Notes: generated by a model not told the origin, from the sequence alone. Shown: positions 20,985-32,738, counted from the first letter of the stretch. The stretch: 64,000 nt of DNA from Pyronema omphalodes (GCA_024516155.1 JAJJXM010000029.1:620001-684000); one strand, 5' to 3'. Numbers and translations: made by a program.

Positions 20985-23900
20985 CTACAACAGACTGGCA
21001 GCAACCATACGGATCGTCTCCCACAACGTGAACCGACAACGAACAGCACTCGATGCGCTGCTGAATAGCGCACACAACACAGCCGACATAATCCTAATAC
21101 AAGAAATTCACATAACCGACATAACATACGCCACCACACACCCATCTTTCACACTGGTCTTGCCACCGCGTGGAGATAGAACCACCAACAGAACAGCCGC
21201 CTATGTGACCAGGACAAACCCATACCTCAGGGTTTCTCAGCGCACCGATATATGCGCGGATCCTGACCTCCAGGTCCTTGAGGTAGGCACCGACTTAATT
21301 CCTTCTTTCTTTCTTTTTAATATATACAACGAAAAACACCCCGAAAGCAATATTTAGACCATCCCGAGAGCCCTCACCCCCCTCCCCCTCCCCCGCAGGT
21401 GCATCATCACAGGTGACCTCAACGCTCACCATGCCCTGTGGAACTCCTCCACACGTTCCCCCACCCGCGCCACCGAAATAGTTGACCTCATCGAACAACG
21501 AGACTGGACCCTCGTGTCCGTCCCTGACATTCCCACCTACTACTACAACCAAGGCCGCAGTTCTTCCGTCCTCGACCTGACCCTAGCATCACCCCACATG
21601 GCAGAGGAAACAATCAACTGGGCAATTGACGACGACAACGCTACGGGATCTGACCATGAAGTCATACGTTTCGAAGTGCACACAACCCACCCAGACGCTG
21701 AAACAACCCCCCCAACAAACCGACTGAACTGGAAAAAGACGGATTGGGAGCTCTTCGCCGAAACCCTCCGTGCCTCGTGCTTAGCCCTCACACCATCATG
21801 GACACAATACCGCAACCACCCTACCTCAGACAACCTCGATGCGTGGGCGGAGTCAATACGTGATGCCATCCTTAATGCCGCGACTACGTCCACCCCCGTA
21901 CTACAAGTGACCCCACAATCGAAGAGATGGTGGACCGCAGAAGTCACCGAGGCGAGGAAAAAGATGACCAAAGCAAGACGTAAGTGGAAACGCAAACGTG
22001 ACGATAGATCCCACCTAAACTACAAACAACACCGAAACGAATACCACAGGACCATTCGAACGGCGAAAGATGCAAAGTGGAAGGAGTATCTTTCCCAAGC
22101 CGAAGGACCCGATGTGTGGCAGGCGTTTAGGTACACCAACCCTCGGCGTGCTCAGCTAACACCAAACCTCCGCGCAATGATAAACGGCCAAGAAACAATC
22201 TGCAGCTCCTTCGACGCAAAGGTAGAGGCCTTCCAAAAGTTGTTTCCCCCGCCGCCGCCACCACCGCCTCCGTCCGTCCTCCCCCCGCGCCGCGAGTTGC
22301 TGTGGACAACCTTTACACCGACAGAGGTAGAAACAGCGATATTCTCCTCCTCGCCGAAGAAGGCGCCCGGACCCGATGGGCTCACATTCGCCTGCCTACG
22401 CCAAGCATACCTTGCCATCCCCGAACACATGAACAACCTCTACGCCACATTAGGGACGGTAGGCTACCATCTGCGATGCTGGCGCCAGGCCACCACAGTC
22501 ATTATCGCCAAACCTAACAAGCCGGATTACAGCAATCCAAAGGCATACCGTCCGATTGCGCTCCTAAACTGCCTTGGGAAGACCCTCGAAAAACTAATGG
22601 CCACTCGCCTAGGCACGATGGCAGACTCTCACGACTTACTACATAGGGACCAAATAGGTGGACGCCCGCAGAGATCAGCAATTGACGCGGCGATGGCGCT
22701 GGTGCACGACGTCGAGATTGGGAAATCTCACGGAATGCTAACCTCTGCCCTCTTCCTCGATGTTCGTGGGGCGTTCGACAACGTCTCTGCTGACCGCCTC
22801 CAACAAACATTACGACAGCTTGGGTGCCCGCGACCAGTAGTATCGTGGTGCCAGTCTTTCCTCGCAGATCGCACGATCGCTCTAGCGTTCGATGGGCGAA
22901 CTGACACGCAACGCTCAGTGCAAACAGGCATCCCACAAGGTTCCCCTGCATCCCCCATACTTTTCTTATTATACCTCCGCCCATTATTCGACGAACTAGC
23001 GCAGGTACACCCGTACGCCTGGACACCTAGCTACATTGACGACGTAGCGATCTTCGTCCAGGGACGCACCAGAAAAGCGAACGCCCGCGCACTTGAGAAC
23101 ATTACGACAACAGCCTTTCGGTGGGCCGACGCAAACGCCGTTGCATTTGACGATGCCAAGTCAGAGCTCCTGCATTTCCACTGGGCACGCACCGACAGCA
23201 TCACTGAGGAGGAAAAAGTTAAGTTACCAAACGGTACAGTTATCACACCGGGAACACAAGGAGGAGAGAAGGATGTTGTGAGGTGGATAGGCCTGTATTT
23301 AGATAGGAAACTTAACTTTAGAAAACATGTAGCTAGACGAGTAACCGCCGCGCAAGGAACTCTGAACGCACTGTGTAGGTTAGCACGGTACGAAACAGGT
23401 CTGTCCCCCGCTGCTACAAGACTAATCTACCAGGCGTGTGTCCAGTCGAGAGCAGACTACGGCGCAGAGATATGGTGGAACCAACAAAAAGACCTTGCCC
23501 GCACCCTCCAGAATCAACAGAACACCGCCCTCCGCAGGATTCTCAACGCTTTCACCTCTACTCCGATCCTGGCCCTCCACAATGAATCCGCACTCCCCCC
23601 CGTCACAATACGTCTTGACAACCGCCAGCGGAAATACGCCCTGCGCACCCTCACTTTACCCGCTTCGCACCCTATCATCACACGCTGCCCCGTCTCGTTC
23701 CCCGCCCCGAGTATCGAGGATGCCTCCATCAACCCGGACACCGAGTACGACCACCCGTGGCACGTCCCAGGACAAGCCCCGTCCCGCCTCCTGCACGTCA
23801 TCAGCACCCTCTCCCCGTGGGTCCAACCAAACGCCGAAATCGAGGACACCTCCCAAAACATCCCCGACGACGACCTCGCCCCTACATTAACGATCGACAT

Positions 23901-24897
23901 CTCCTCCTCCCCGAAGGCTGAAGCTGCCGACGACCACCTCCTCCTCCTCCACGCCCTTCGCCAACGATCGGATACTATCCTACTGTACACGGACGGCTCT
24001 CAACTTCACGGCATAACAGGCGCAGGATACACCATCCCCCACGGGCTGCCACGACCTGTCGACTCCATAGTGCCCATGGGCGACAGAACAGAAGTCTTCG
24101 ACGCGGAAGTTATGGCCATCCACGAAGGACTGCGGACATGCCTGACACATATTCGACGCAACGACCTATACGACAAACACATCCACGTTTTTACCGACAA
24201 CCAAGCCGCGATACGTCGAGCCTCTCACCTCCGTCGAGGCCCCGGCCAGGAGCTCGCCTGGGCCATCCACGACACCGCTCACGACCTTCACGCTTACGGT
24301 ACCTCAATTACCATCCACTGGGTCCCAGGACACACTAGCGTCCCCGGAAACGAAGCCGCCGACGAACTGGCCCGACAGGCGACAACAGTACCGCCACGCC
24401 GACAAATACCGATATCCCTCACTTGGCTGCGCCGCCGCGCTCGAGAGAGGTACACCGAAGACTGGGCTACCTGGTTCACCTCTTCCCCCCGACCGCGCAC
24501 GTACGCCGCCACACACCGCCGCAAAATGGACACTGCGTACACCGAAAACCCCCGCTGGATATCAACTGCAATCCTGGGTCTTCGCACCGGCCACGGGTAC
24601 TTCCTCAACTGCTTGGCCCACCCTCCATCCGACGCATACCCCTCCCGCAGCTGCAGCTGCCCAATCCATCCACCGCAGACGCCTCGACACCTCCTCCTGA
24701 GCTGCCCCGAATTCCAGGCCGCTCGCTCCACACTCAGGAAGGACCTCAAACTCAGACGACACTCCCGGATCAACCTAAACACCATTCTGGACACCCCCTC
24801 CGGCACCAAGGCTCTTTCCACCTTTATCTCTGCAACCAAGGTTGCTACCTCGACCTGGGCACACTCCCGGCTAGAGAAGCCTCGCAGAAGGGGATAG
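20977..24897 (+). pseudogene. LINE-B ORF2 (APE, RT, RNase H), single nonsense codon
   Basis: 1306 codons to TAG 24895-24897, broken only by TAG at 21355-21357 (codon 127, TAT in B2), inside the APE domain. Domains by residue: APE 1-232 (IQEIHI, GDLNAHHALWNS, SSVLDLTLAS, GSDHEVIRF), proline hinge near 425, RT about 440-760 (YRPIALLNC 522, FLDVRGAFDNVS 592, YIDD 685), RNase H about 1000-1135 (YTDGSQ, EVFDAEV, FTDNQAA, GHTSVPGNEAAD) and the CSCPIHPPQTP knuckle near 1224. The ATG overlaps the ORF1 stop by eight bases. A single transversion kills this copy; the rest is intact. Confidence 0.92.
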
Positions 24898-25723
24898 ACC
24901 CCTACCGCTGACTACACTGACCGCAGTACCTTAGGAACTTTCGCGCGCGCTGATTTTGCAGTGCTTTCTTACTTAGGATTTCTGTTTTGAAAAAAAAAAA
25001 AAAAAAAAAAGGGACAAGCAAAAGGGGAAGGTAGAAGAGGGATAGGCGGAGAGAAAGGGAACGGGCACGCGGTGACGGGATCGGGCTGGGGTCGTTGCTT
25101 GGGTCTGCTTGGGGTTCGGGTGTTTTGAGTTTTCTTTTCTTTGTCTTTCAATTGTTTGTCTTACGGGCTGGAGTTGTTTTATGGTACGGCGGGTGAGAAG
25201 GGAACGGATGGTGGAATGGTGCACAGGAAGGGAGATGACGGGGACGGCAGGCGAGAGAGGGCAGACGAGTTTCTTTTGTACTTTCCTTTGTTTGGGTGCG
25301 ACGATGTTTTTCTTATGTTCGGAGGGCGGGAGGAGTGCGAGGCATTGCGAAAGGAGAGAGAGGGGCACGGGGAAGGGGCAGAGGAGGACGGCGGGAGTTA
25401 CCTTTTTCTTTTGTACGCGGAGGAAACAAAGGCGGTAAAATGGCTAAACATGGGAAGGGGAAGGGAGGAGGAAAGGGAGGAGCCCGGCGAGGCGGCCTCT
25501 GTGCAAGCAGGGCACTTGGAACATCAGACGCGCTTGGACAAGAAACCCCCGTAGTAACAGTGGGGACAGACCCCACAACCACAACGATCAAGAGGAGGAG
25601 ACTGGTAGAGGTGGAGACTGGGTTTTTGCTTTTACATTTCTTTCTTCTTCTCTTTTGTATTTATCTGTCCCTTGTCATAACCTTCGGGTTGCAAACAAGT
25701 AATGAGAGAACAAACAAACAAAC
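24898..25723 (+). other. LINE-B B1 3' UTR, hairpin 25671-25699, AAAC tail
   Basis: The A-tract after ORF2 is about 20 bases (24990-25010), shorter than in B0. The rest follows B0 closely, including the TTCG-loop hairpin and the (AAAC)n tail. No gene. Confidence 0.75.
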
Positions 25724-26120
25724 ATCAACAAAAACAACGTAGAATTCCCTGAAAATTCAGAGAATAACGTAATAGAGTGCTGCGAATCCGAATCCGATGA
25801 GAAAATCGGGGGTTTCGGTGCTCGTTGTTGAGAATGCAGGGGGGGGGGGTCGCCGTTGCCGTGTATTGTGATCAAAAATTCTTCCATCGCTGAGGAAGAG
25901 GCCGTGAGGTTCGGTGAGGGGGGCGCCGAAATGACTTGTTGCTGTTCGTCGATTTTCTTCGTCAGGGCGTCCACAGCAGCCTTGAGAGCTGCTGTTTCTG
26001 CCTGTGTAGAGTCGTATGCTGCGCGCAGCTTCGTGTTTTCGCCGGTCAGAATGGCGAAGTTCGTCATCATGACGTCGAATCTGTGGCGCATCTCAGCGCT
26101 GTTGTTGCGTATGGTGTCAT
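25724..26120 (-). mobile_element. E5: two minus-strand fragments of ORF1-only elements
   Basis: 25724-25864 is the family leader and 5' terminus read on the minus strand, cut at the B1 tail. After a 14-base bridge, 25880-26120 encodes on the minus strand the coiled-coil region (NNSAEMRHRFDVMMTNF to PPSPNLTASSSAMEE). The two pieces are out of order for one element, so they come from two insertions or a rearrangement. Confidence 0.75.
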
Positions 26121-26817
26121 CATGGAAGAGGTAGGAAACTGGGCCATAGACGATGAATTAGCCACCGGGTCGGACCACGAAGTAATTCGCTTCGACATCC
26201 AAACTGTGCACCCAGACATAGAACCTGCCCCCCCACCGGAACGTCTCAACTGGCGGAAAACAGACTGGGCCTTGTTCTCCACGACCCTCCAAGCATCCAT
26301 CTCCGCATCGACAACACAGTGGAGTCAATATGCCTCCAACCCCACACCCGAACACCTCGACGCCTGGGCGCGCCACGCGAGAGAACATATCCTCGATGCA
26401 GCTCGCGCCTCCACCCCCGTGCTACAAGTCACCCCCCGATCGAAACGTTGGTGGATGGCCCAAGTCACCACCGCCAGAATGGATATGACCCGCGCAAAAA
26501 GAAGGTGGAAATCAACGGGCTCAGACACTAACCACACCATTTACCGCCGCCTACGAAACATGTATCACCGTCAGATAAGACATGCCAAGGATGCGATGTG
26601 GAAAGAGTATCTGGCTCAGGCAGAAGGACCGGACGTCTGGCGGGCCTTCAAATACACAAACCCGCGCCGTGCCCAACTCACTCCGAATATCTGCGCCACA
26701 ATCAACGGTAGGGAGGAACTCTGCAGTTCGTTCGACAGGAAAGTAGAGGCATTTCAGATGTTATTCCCACCACCACCTCCCCCGCCCCCCCCATCCACCC
26801 TCCCCTGTCGCAGAGAG

Positions 26818-26830
26818 ACAGCGTGGACGA
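26818..26830. repeat. TSD of the E6/E7 insertion (ACAGCGTGGACGA), second copy 29114-29126
   Basis: Exact 13-base direct repeat of LINE-C ORF2 sequence flanking 26831-29113. Confidence 0.93.
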
Positions 26831-27179
26831 TTTATTTATTTATTTATTTATTTATTAACTCATACACGCATCCAACCGTAAGGTTATGGCGGAATCTACA
26901 GTAAATACAAAATTAAGAAACCCGGGTGTCAGGCCGAGCTCTCACTGGGTATGCCCCAGAGCTTGTCGTTAGGGTGTGGGGTTGTAGACCCCCAAGTCTC
27001 GTTGTGCTTTTGTTCGTCAAGCGTCGTCTGTTCCAGGAGCCCTGTACGCTCGGAGGCCACCTCGCCGGGTCGTTCCCCCATTTCCTCCACCCTTCCCCTC
27101 CCATTTTTTACCATTTTTCCGCCTTTATTTCCCCCACAAAGCAAAAACAAAACCAAAGCAGAGTTAAACAGCCGCCGGG

Positions 27180-28987
27180 CCACCTACGCCCCCACTCTCC
27201 TCCCCTCTCTCAACTCCTCCGCCGGTGTCTCCTGACTCTTTGCCCTTTGAGACACCCGGGCCCGCCCTGCCCCTCTTCTCCTCCCCTCTCTCCCCTTCTC
27301 CTTCCTTCTTCCTCAGCCTTCTTGCTGCTCCCCCTCGCCTCTCTCCCCTTCTTGTCGGTGGTGTTGTTAGTCCAAGATTGCCATTCCCAAGCACAATCTG
27401 GACGTTGATGCCTCCGCTCTTGACGACTTCAGCCTAAGTCTTCTTTGCAGAGGAGGTTGTCGTTCTGGGTTGGTGGGTATTCTTACCCCGGCCACCATTC
27501 TTTGTTGTAGGGGTCTTGCTGGGTGGCGCTGCCGTAGGTGTCGTCTCCTTCGCTTTCTGCTTCTTCCTCTGTGTAGCCTTCGCCTCCACAGTCTTCCATC
27601 CGTCGGTCTCAGCAGGGGCAGTGCTTGGGGCGTCGGGTAGAGGTGTGTCCTGAGCAGATGGACTGTCAGGGTGAGGTTCCAGTGTCGCTTCGGTAGAATA
27701 CCCACCAACCCAGACAGACAACCCCCTCCGCAAAGATGACTTGGGCAGAAGTCGTCAAGAGCGGAGGCATCAACGTCCAGATTGTGATTGGGAATGGCAA
27801 TCTTGGACTTACAACACCACCGACAAGAAGGGGAGAGAGGCGAGGCGGGGCAGCGAGAAGGCTGAGGAAGAAGGAGGGAGAAGGGGAGAGAGGGGAGGAG
27901 AAGAGGGGCAGGGCGGGCCCGGGTGTCTCAAAGGGCAAAGAGTCAGGAGACACCGGCGGAGGAGTTGAGAGAGGAGAGGAGAGTGGGGGCGTAGGTGGCC
28001 CGGCGGCTGTTTAACTTTGCTTTGGTTTTGTTTTTGCTTTGTGGGGGAAATAAAGGCGGAAAAATGGTTAAAAATGGGAGGGGAAGGGTGGAGGAAATGG
28101 GGGAACGACCCGGCGAGGTGGCCTCCGAGCGTACAGGGCTCCTGGAACAGACGACGCTTGACGAACAAAAGCACAACGAGATTTGGGGGTCTACAACCCC
28201 ACACCCTAACGACAAGCTCTGGGGCATACCCAGTGAGAGCCTGGCCTAACACCCGGGTTTCTTAATTTTGTATTTACTGTAGATTCCGCCATAACCTTAC
28301 GGTTGGATGCGTGTATGAGTTAATAAATAAATAAATAAATAAATAGGAAGAGGCCGTGAGGTTCGGTGAGGGGGGCGCCGAAATGACTTGGTGCTGTTCG
28401 TCGATTTTCGTCGTCAGGGCGTCCACAGCAGCCTTGAGAGCTGCTGTTTCTGCCTGTGTAGAGTCGTATGCTTCGCGCAGCCTCCCGTTTTCGAAGAGCA
28501 GATCGTTAAATTTCGTCATCATGACGTCGAATCTGCCGTGTATCGCATCGTTGTTGTTGCGTATGGATTCCTCGAGTGTATTGAAGCGTCGCTGTGTGTC
28601 CTGATAGGTCTGGTGTACCCCCAGGTAGCTGGCTCCTATGAACTCGGTCCAGTTGTCTGCAAACAGTTGGTCAAGGGTGGCATAGTTGTCATTATGCGAG
28701 GCTGCCTCATTAACTGCAGATACTATTTGGCGACGGTATTTACTGAACAGGCTGGGTTCAGTTGTCGCCTGTTTCTGCTTTGTTGAAGCCGAAGAAACTG
28801 GTGATCCTGCCAAGACCACGCTCTGGAAGGGCTTTCCAGCGAAGTTTCCGTCAACTTCATCAACTTTTCCATCTCTTCCATCAAAAGTAGGATTGGATCC
28901 ATCATGAGGAGGGTCGGCTAGAACGTTGTACGCGTTTTCGGACCGTTTCGATCGTTGGGCGTTGTTCTGTCGTTGTTTTGGCGACAT
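27180..28987 (-). pseudogene. E6 ORF1-only protein gene, interrupted and with a nonsense codon
   Basis: From the minus-strand ATG at 28987 the frame encodes the N-terminus, a distinct variable segment (KYRRQIVSAVNEAASHNDNY region), the coiled coil and PPSPNLTASS, where E7 intervenes. The remaining C-terminal part (TEATLEPHPDSPS onward) lies at 27694 and below. About 281 bases are missing between the halves compared with E8 (31598-31878). The Trp codon of KTWAEVV is a stop (TAG, near 27435). So the gene is broken three ways: insertion, deletion and nonsense. Confidence 0.8.
27695..28344 (+). mobile_element. E7: 5'-truncated ORF1-only element inside E6, T-type 3' end
   Basis: Only the last 106 or so codons of the ORF (NTHQPRQTTPSAKMTWAEVV onward to TAA 28012-28014), the 3' UTR, the hairpin (28285-28312) and an (AAAT)n tail are present, in the opposite orientation to E6. 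No TSD; about 281 bases of E6 are missing at the site. Confidence 0.85.
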
Positions 28988-29454
28988 TTCGTGAGGTGGG
29001 GTAAGCCAAAACTCGTGAAAACTCTGATTTTGCGACAAAAGTCAACAAAAACGACGTAGAATTCCCTGAAAATTCAGAGAATAACGTAACAGAGTGCTGC
29101 GAATCCGAATCCGACAGCGTGGACGACCTTCTCGCCGTCGGAGGTCAAACAAGCCATCTTTACCTTTTCCCCTTCGAAAGCCCCAGGACCCGACGGGATA
29201 ACCTTTGGTTGTCTCCGCCAAGTGTGTCTCGCCGTCCCCACATACCTAACCAATCTATACTCGACGCTGGGCACTGTAGGGTACCATCCCCCCGGGTGGA
29301 GACAGGCCACGACGGTAATTATACCAAAACCTAACAAAGCTGACTACGCAAATCCAAAGGCATACCGCCCAATCGCCCTGCTGAACTGCCTTGGAAAAAC
29401 GTTAGAGAAATTAATGGCGACTCGGCTCGGACAACTCGCGGAGACCCGGGAACT

Positions 29455-29459
29455 GTTAC
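29455..29459. repeat. TSD of the copia element (GTTAC), second copy 48786-48790
   Basis: Five-base direct repeat of LINE-C ORF2 sequence on either side of the LTR termini, the duplication length usual for Ty1/copia integrases. Confidence 0.93.
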
Positions 29460-29620
29460 TGTCGAGGGTCTCACAGGCACGAGGAGAAGAAGAAAGTGGA
29501 GGTGGTAACCGAATGTATTAACGAGCGTAAGGAGTCAGGCATAGACGGGAAAGCGAGTGCCTATACATAGAGAGCGGTCCACCTCCACCTAAGCACTAGG
29601 GCCTTAGGCGCACTTCAACA
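29460..29620 (-). repeat. Copia 3' LTR (element orientation), 161 bp
   Basis: Begins TGTCGAGGGTCTC and ends CACTTCAACA on the plus strand. It differs from the other LTR at four positions, all transitions. Confidence 0.93.
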
Positions 29621-29865
29621 CACCCCCTCGTCTAAGGACGGGTGCTACAAATATAATAATAAGAAGAAATAACAATCCATCATAACAGAAAACAAGAACA
29701 ATACCATAGAAAAAGAAAAATACCCAATTATCCATAAAAGAAGAAGTGAAAACCCATAAGAAGAAGAACCCAAATAAAAACAACACAATTCAATCATCAT
29801 CATAATCAGCAATCAGCAGCCATACTTCAATCACAACACACACTTATTCATTCAAACCAAATCCA
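29621..29865 (-). other. Copia 3' untranslated region with polypurine tract
   Basis: Next to the LTR the minus strand reads ACGAGGGGGTG, a polypurine tract for plus-strand DNA priming. The rest is A-rich on the plus strand with no coding signal. Confidence 0.7.
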
Positions 29866-30731
29866 TTAATCATTATTACCACTCAGCGTTTCCATCCCTA
29901 AAAGTTTCACGGCCAACGCGTGTGTTGGTCCAGGGAGCGGTTTAGTGAGGATATCTGCGACATTTTCTTTGGACGCAATGTATTCGAACGATACCGTTCC
30001 CTTTCTAGCTTCGTCGATCGAGTGGTGAAACTTCACATCGATGTGTTTTGTTTTTGCCTTGATGACGCCGGTCTGAAGGAGGCGATGTGCTCCCATGTTG
30101 TCGCAACGGACCGAGGTCGGCACTTTGTTGTCCCAGGCTTCGGTGTCGTCCATCAATAGGCGGAACCAGATCGCTTCACGGGTTGCATTGCTGCATGCAA
30201 TGTACTCGGCTTCAAGAGTGGAGAGGGCGATGACGGACTGCTTCTTTGAGCTCCAGTGGATCGGCCCGTCCGCTCCTGGCGCAAGGACTACGCACCCCCC
30301 GACGCTTTTCCGATCGGCTGTACTGCCGGCCCAGTCGCTGTCGGAGAAGAGTCGCAAACAGTCCTGCGGTATGTCGTGGTTACGCTTGTTGATAATCGAC
30401 AAATTTTTCGTACCTTTCAAGTATCGGATGACCCTTTTGGCAGCGGTCATGTGCATTGCTAGAGGCGACTGATTGTATCGGCTGAGGGCAGTTACCGCGA
30501 AAGCAATGTCAGGACGAGTTCCGATTGCTGCGTACATCAGTGATCCGACCATTGATAGATACAGGCGTTCTTGCTGTTCATCAGTGGTCTTGTCTTCGCA
30601 GTTAGTATTCTCAAGTTCAACGTGAATGTCCATCGGGGAAGAGGTGGGTGCGGCCTCAAGAAGACCGTATCTGGCAATCACCCCCTCAATGTAGTGCTTC
30701 TGCGAGATGGCAATGCTTCCGTCAGGCAAGT
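29866..30731 (-). pseudogene. Copia pol C-terminus: end of RT and RNase H
   Basis: The minus frame from the E8 junction reads LPDGSIAISQKHYIEGVIARY (RT thumb region), MVGSLMYAAIGTRPDIAFAV, then RNase H with LFSDSDWAGSTADRKSVGG, ALSTLEAEYIA, VRCDNMGA and KHIDVKFHHSI, and ends ENVADILTKPLPG plus a short tail at the stop 29866-29868. These are the standard copia RT-RH landmarks, and the acidic RNase H residues are present. The frame has no stop. It continues, after removal of E8 and one TSD copy, into the YVDD fragment at 32739-32970. As part of a disrupted pol it is non-functional. Confidence 0.9.
30718..30731. repeat. TSD of E8 (TCCGTCAGGCAAGT), second copy 32725-32738
   Basis: Exact 14-base direct repeat of copia RT sequence (codons LPDG) flanking E8. 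Confidence 0.95.
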
Positions 30732-32724
30732 TTGTTTGTTTGTTTGTTCTCTCATTACTTGTTTGCAACCCGAAGGTTATGACAAGGGACAGATAAATAC
30801 AAAAGAGAAGAAGAAAGAAATGTAAAAGCAAAAACCCAGTCTCCACCTCTACCAGTCTCCTCCTCTTGATCGTTGTGGTTGTGGGGTCTGTCCCCACTGT
30901 ATACTACGGGGGTTTCTTGTCCAAGCGCGTCTGATGTTCCAAGTGCCCTGCTTGCACAGAGGCCGCCTCGCCGGGCTCCTCCCTTTCCTCCTCCCTTCCC
31001 CTCCCATTTTTAACCGTTTTTCCTCCTTTATTTCCTCCACAAAGCAAAAACAAAACCAAAGCAAAGTTAAACAGCCGCCGGGCCACCCGTGCCCCCACTC
31101 TCCTCTCCTCTCTCCCCTCCTCCGCCGGTGTCTCCTGACTCTTTGCCCTTTGAGACACCCGGGCCCGCCCTGCCCCTCTTCTCCTCCCCTCTCTCCCCTT
31201 CTCCTTCCTTCTTCCTCAGCCTCCTCGCTGCTCCCCCTCGCCTCTCTCCCCTTCTTGTCGGTGGTGTTGTCAGTCCAAGATTGCCATTCCCAAGCACAAT
31301 CTGGACGTTGATGCCTCCGCTCTTGACGACTTCTGCCCAAGTCTTCTTTGCAGAGGAGGTTGTCGTTCTGGGTTGGTGGGTATTCTTTCCCCGTCCACCA
31401 TTCTTTGTTGTAGGGGTCTTGCTGGGTGGCGCTGCCGTAGGTGTCGTCTCCTTCGCTTTCTGCTTCTTCCTCTGTGTAGCCTTCGCCTCCACAGTCTTCC
31501 ATCCGTTCGTCTCCGCAGGGGCAGTGCTTGGGGCGTCGGGTAGAGGTGTGTCCTGAGCAGATGGACTGTCAGGGTGAGGTTCCGGTGTCGCATCGGTTGA
31601 CGTGATCGCGAGGAGAGGTAGGGGGGACATAGGCTTGAGGGCATCAAGCTTGTCCTGGGCGGCGGTAGTCGCATGTTTTGAGTGCATCAGGCTTCGCACC
31701 GGTGATGCCGCTCTCGGTTTGTGGTTCACCGGTCTTCTGTTTGTCGGTGAGGTGGGTTCGGTGTTCTGGTCGCTTCCCCTTCGCTTTCTCTTGCCAGGAG
31801 GGTTGCGAACAGCGTCCAGTACATCCTGAATGTCATGTTGGACGACGGACAGTTGCATAGTCATCTCTTCCATCGCTGAGGAAGAGGCCGTGAGGTTCGG
31901 TGAGGGGGGCGCCGAAATGACTTGTTGCTGTTCGTCGATTTTCCTCGTCAGGGCGTCCACAGCAGCCTTGAGAGCTGCTGTTTCTGCCTGTGTAGAGTCA
32001 TAGGCTGCGCGCAGCTTCGTGTTTTCGCCGGTCAGAATGTTGAATTTCGTCATCATGACGTCGAATCTGAGGCGCATCTCATCGCTGTTGTTGCGTATGG
32101 TGTCATCGAGGGTATTGAAGCGACGCTGTGTGTCCTGGTGGATCTGTTGTATCCCCAGGAAGCTGGCTCCAGTGAATTCGGCGTAGTTGTCTTCAAACAG
32201 TTGATCTAGGGTGACATAGTTGTCGTCAACTGCGACTGCCTTATTAATTGCAGATACCATCATGCGACGGTAGTCACTAAACCGGCTGTGTTCAGTTGTC
32301 GCCTGTTGCTGCGATGTTGAAGCCGAAGGAGCTGGTGATCGTGCCAAGACCACGCTCTGGAAGGGCTTTCCAGCGAAGTTTCCATCAACTTCACCAACTT
32401 TGACATCTCTTCCATCAAAAGTAGGATTGGATCCATCATGAGGAAGGTCGGCTAGAACATTGTACGCGTTTTCGGACCGTTTCGATCGTCGGGCGTTGTT
32501 CTGTCGTTGTTTTGGCGACATTTCGTGAGGTGGGGTAAGCCAAAACTCGTGAAAACTCTGATTTTGCGACAAAAGTCAACAAAAACAACGTAGAATTCCC
32601 TGAAAATTCAGAGAATAACGTAACAGAGTGCTGCGAATCCGAATCCGATGAGAAAACCGGGGGTTTCGGTGCTCGTTGTTGAGAATGCAGGGGGGGGGGG
32701 TCGCCGTTGCCGTGGGGTCTTATG
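30732..32724 (-). mobile_element. E8: full-length ORF1-only element (minus), K-type 3' end
   Basis: Tail (TTTG repeats) and TTCG hairpin (30758-30786) at the left. The family 5' terminus ends near 32714, followed by ten extra bases (GGGTCTTATG on plus) before the TSD. Length 1993 bp. Its ORF is intact. Confidence 0.93.
31067..32521 (-). CDS. E8 ORF1-only protein, 484 aa, intact
   Basis: From ATG 32521 to the stop at 31067. Layout: conserved N-terminus 1-68 (here GRDVKVGEVDG instead of GRDGKVDEVDG), variable segment 69-118 (YRRMMVSAINKAVAVDDNYV), coiled coil 130-200, NLS-like GKRKRRGSDQ, Pro/Thr linker, DGWKT-like NGWKTVEAKA, KTWAEVVKSGG and the Gly/Arg/Glu tail ending GGPAAV. It faces E9 head to head across about 246 bp of copia RT. 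This is one of the best candidates for a functional copy because leader, ORF, 3' hairpin and tail are all present. Confidence 0.8.
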   Translation of the reverse strand: MSPKQRQNNARRSKRSENAYNVLADLPHDGSNPTFDGRDVKVGEVDGNFAGKPFQSVVLARSPAPSASTSQQQATTEHSRFSDYRRMMVSAINKAVAVDDNYVTLDQLFEDNYAEFTGASFLGIQQIHQDTQRRFNTLDDTIRNNSDEMRLRFDVMMTKFNILTGENTKLRAAYDSTQAETAALKAAVDALTRKIDEQQQVISAPPSPNLTASSSAMEEMTMQLSVVQHDIQDVLDAVRNPPGKRKRRGSDQNTEPTSPTNRRPVNHKPRAASPVRSLMHSKHATTAAQDKLDALKPMSPLPLLAITSTDATPEPHPDSPSAQDTPLPDAPSTAPAETNGWKTVEAKATQRKKQKAKETTPTAAPPSKTPTTKNGGRGKNTHQPRTTTSSAKKTWAEVVKSGGINVQIVLGNGNLGLTTPPTRRGERRGGAARRLRKKEGEGERGEEKRGRAGPGVSKGKESGDTGGGGERGEESGGTGGPAAV

Positions 32725-32738
32725 TCCGTCAGGCAAGT

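Larger units (their letters stand above)
18844..25723 (+). mobile_element. LINE-B copy B1, full length
   Basis: About 6.9 kb from the 5' terminus CACCACACAGCAACCGCTGA to the (AAAC)n tail ending at 25723. It has a 5' UTR, intact ORF1, ORF2 with one nonsense codon, a 3' UTR with an internal A-tract, and a hairpin at 25671-25699. Flanks differ (E4 plus on the left, E5 minus on the right) and no clean TSD is seen, so the locus was rearranged after or during insertion. Confidence 0.9.
26831..29113 (-). mobile_element. E6: ORF1-only element (minus), T-type 3' end, split by E7
   Basis: The tail (TTTA repeats) and hairpin (26865-26892) are at the left, and the leader ends at 29113, cut in the ATTCGGATTCGC stretch, so the extreme 5' terminus is missing. 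Native parts are 26831-27694 and about 28345-29113. E7 sits between them. Confidence 0.88.

Noticed and set aside
16695..25864. E3 and E5 as the two halves of one element split by B1
   Set aside because: Both contain the same leader and 5' terminus, so they are separate copies.
26115..26130. TSD for LINE-C C2 (CATCAT near 26119 and 51695)
   Set aside because: Only six bases match, and the flanks (E5 on the left, unassigned on the right) do not belong together. Probably chance.
29604..29786. 60-aa Phe-rich minus frame next to the copia LTR
   Set aside because: It is an A-rich non-coding stretch between pol and the LTR, with no homologue or start context.
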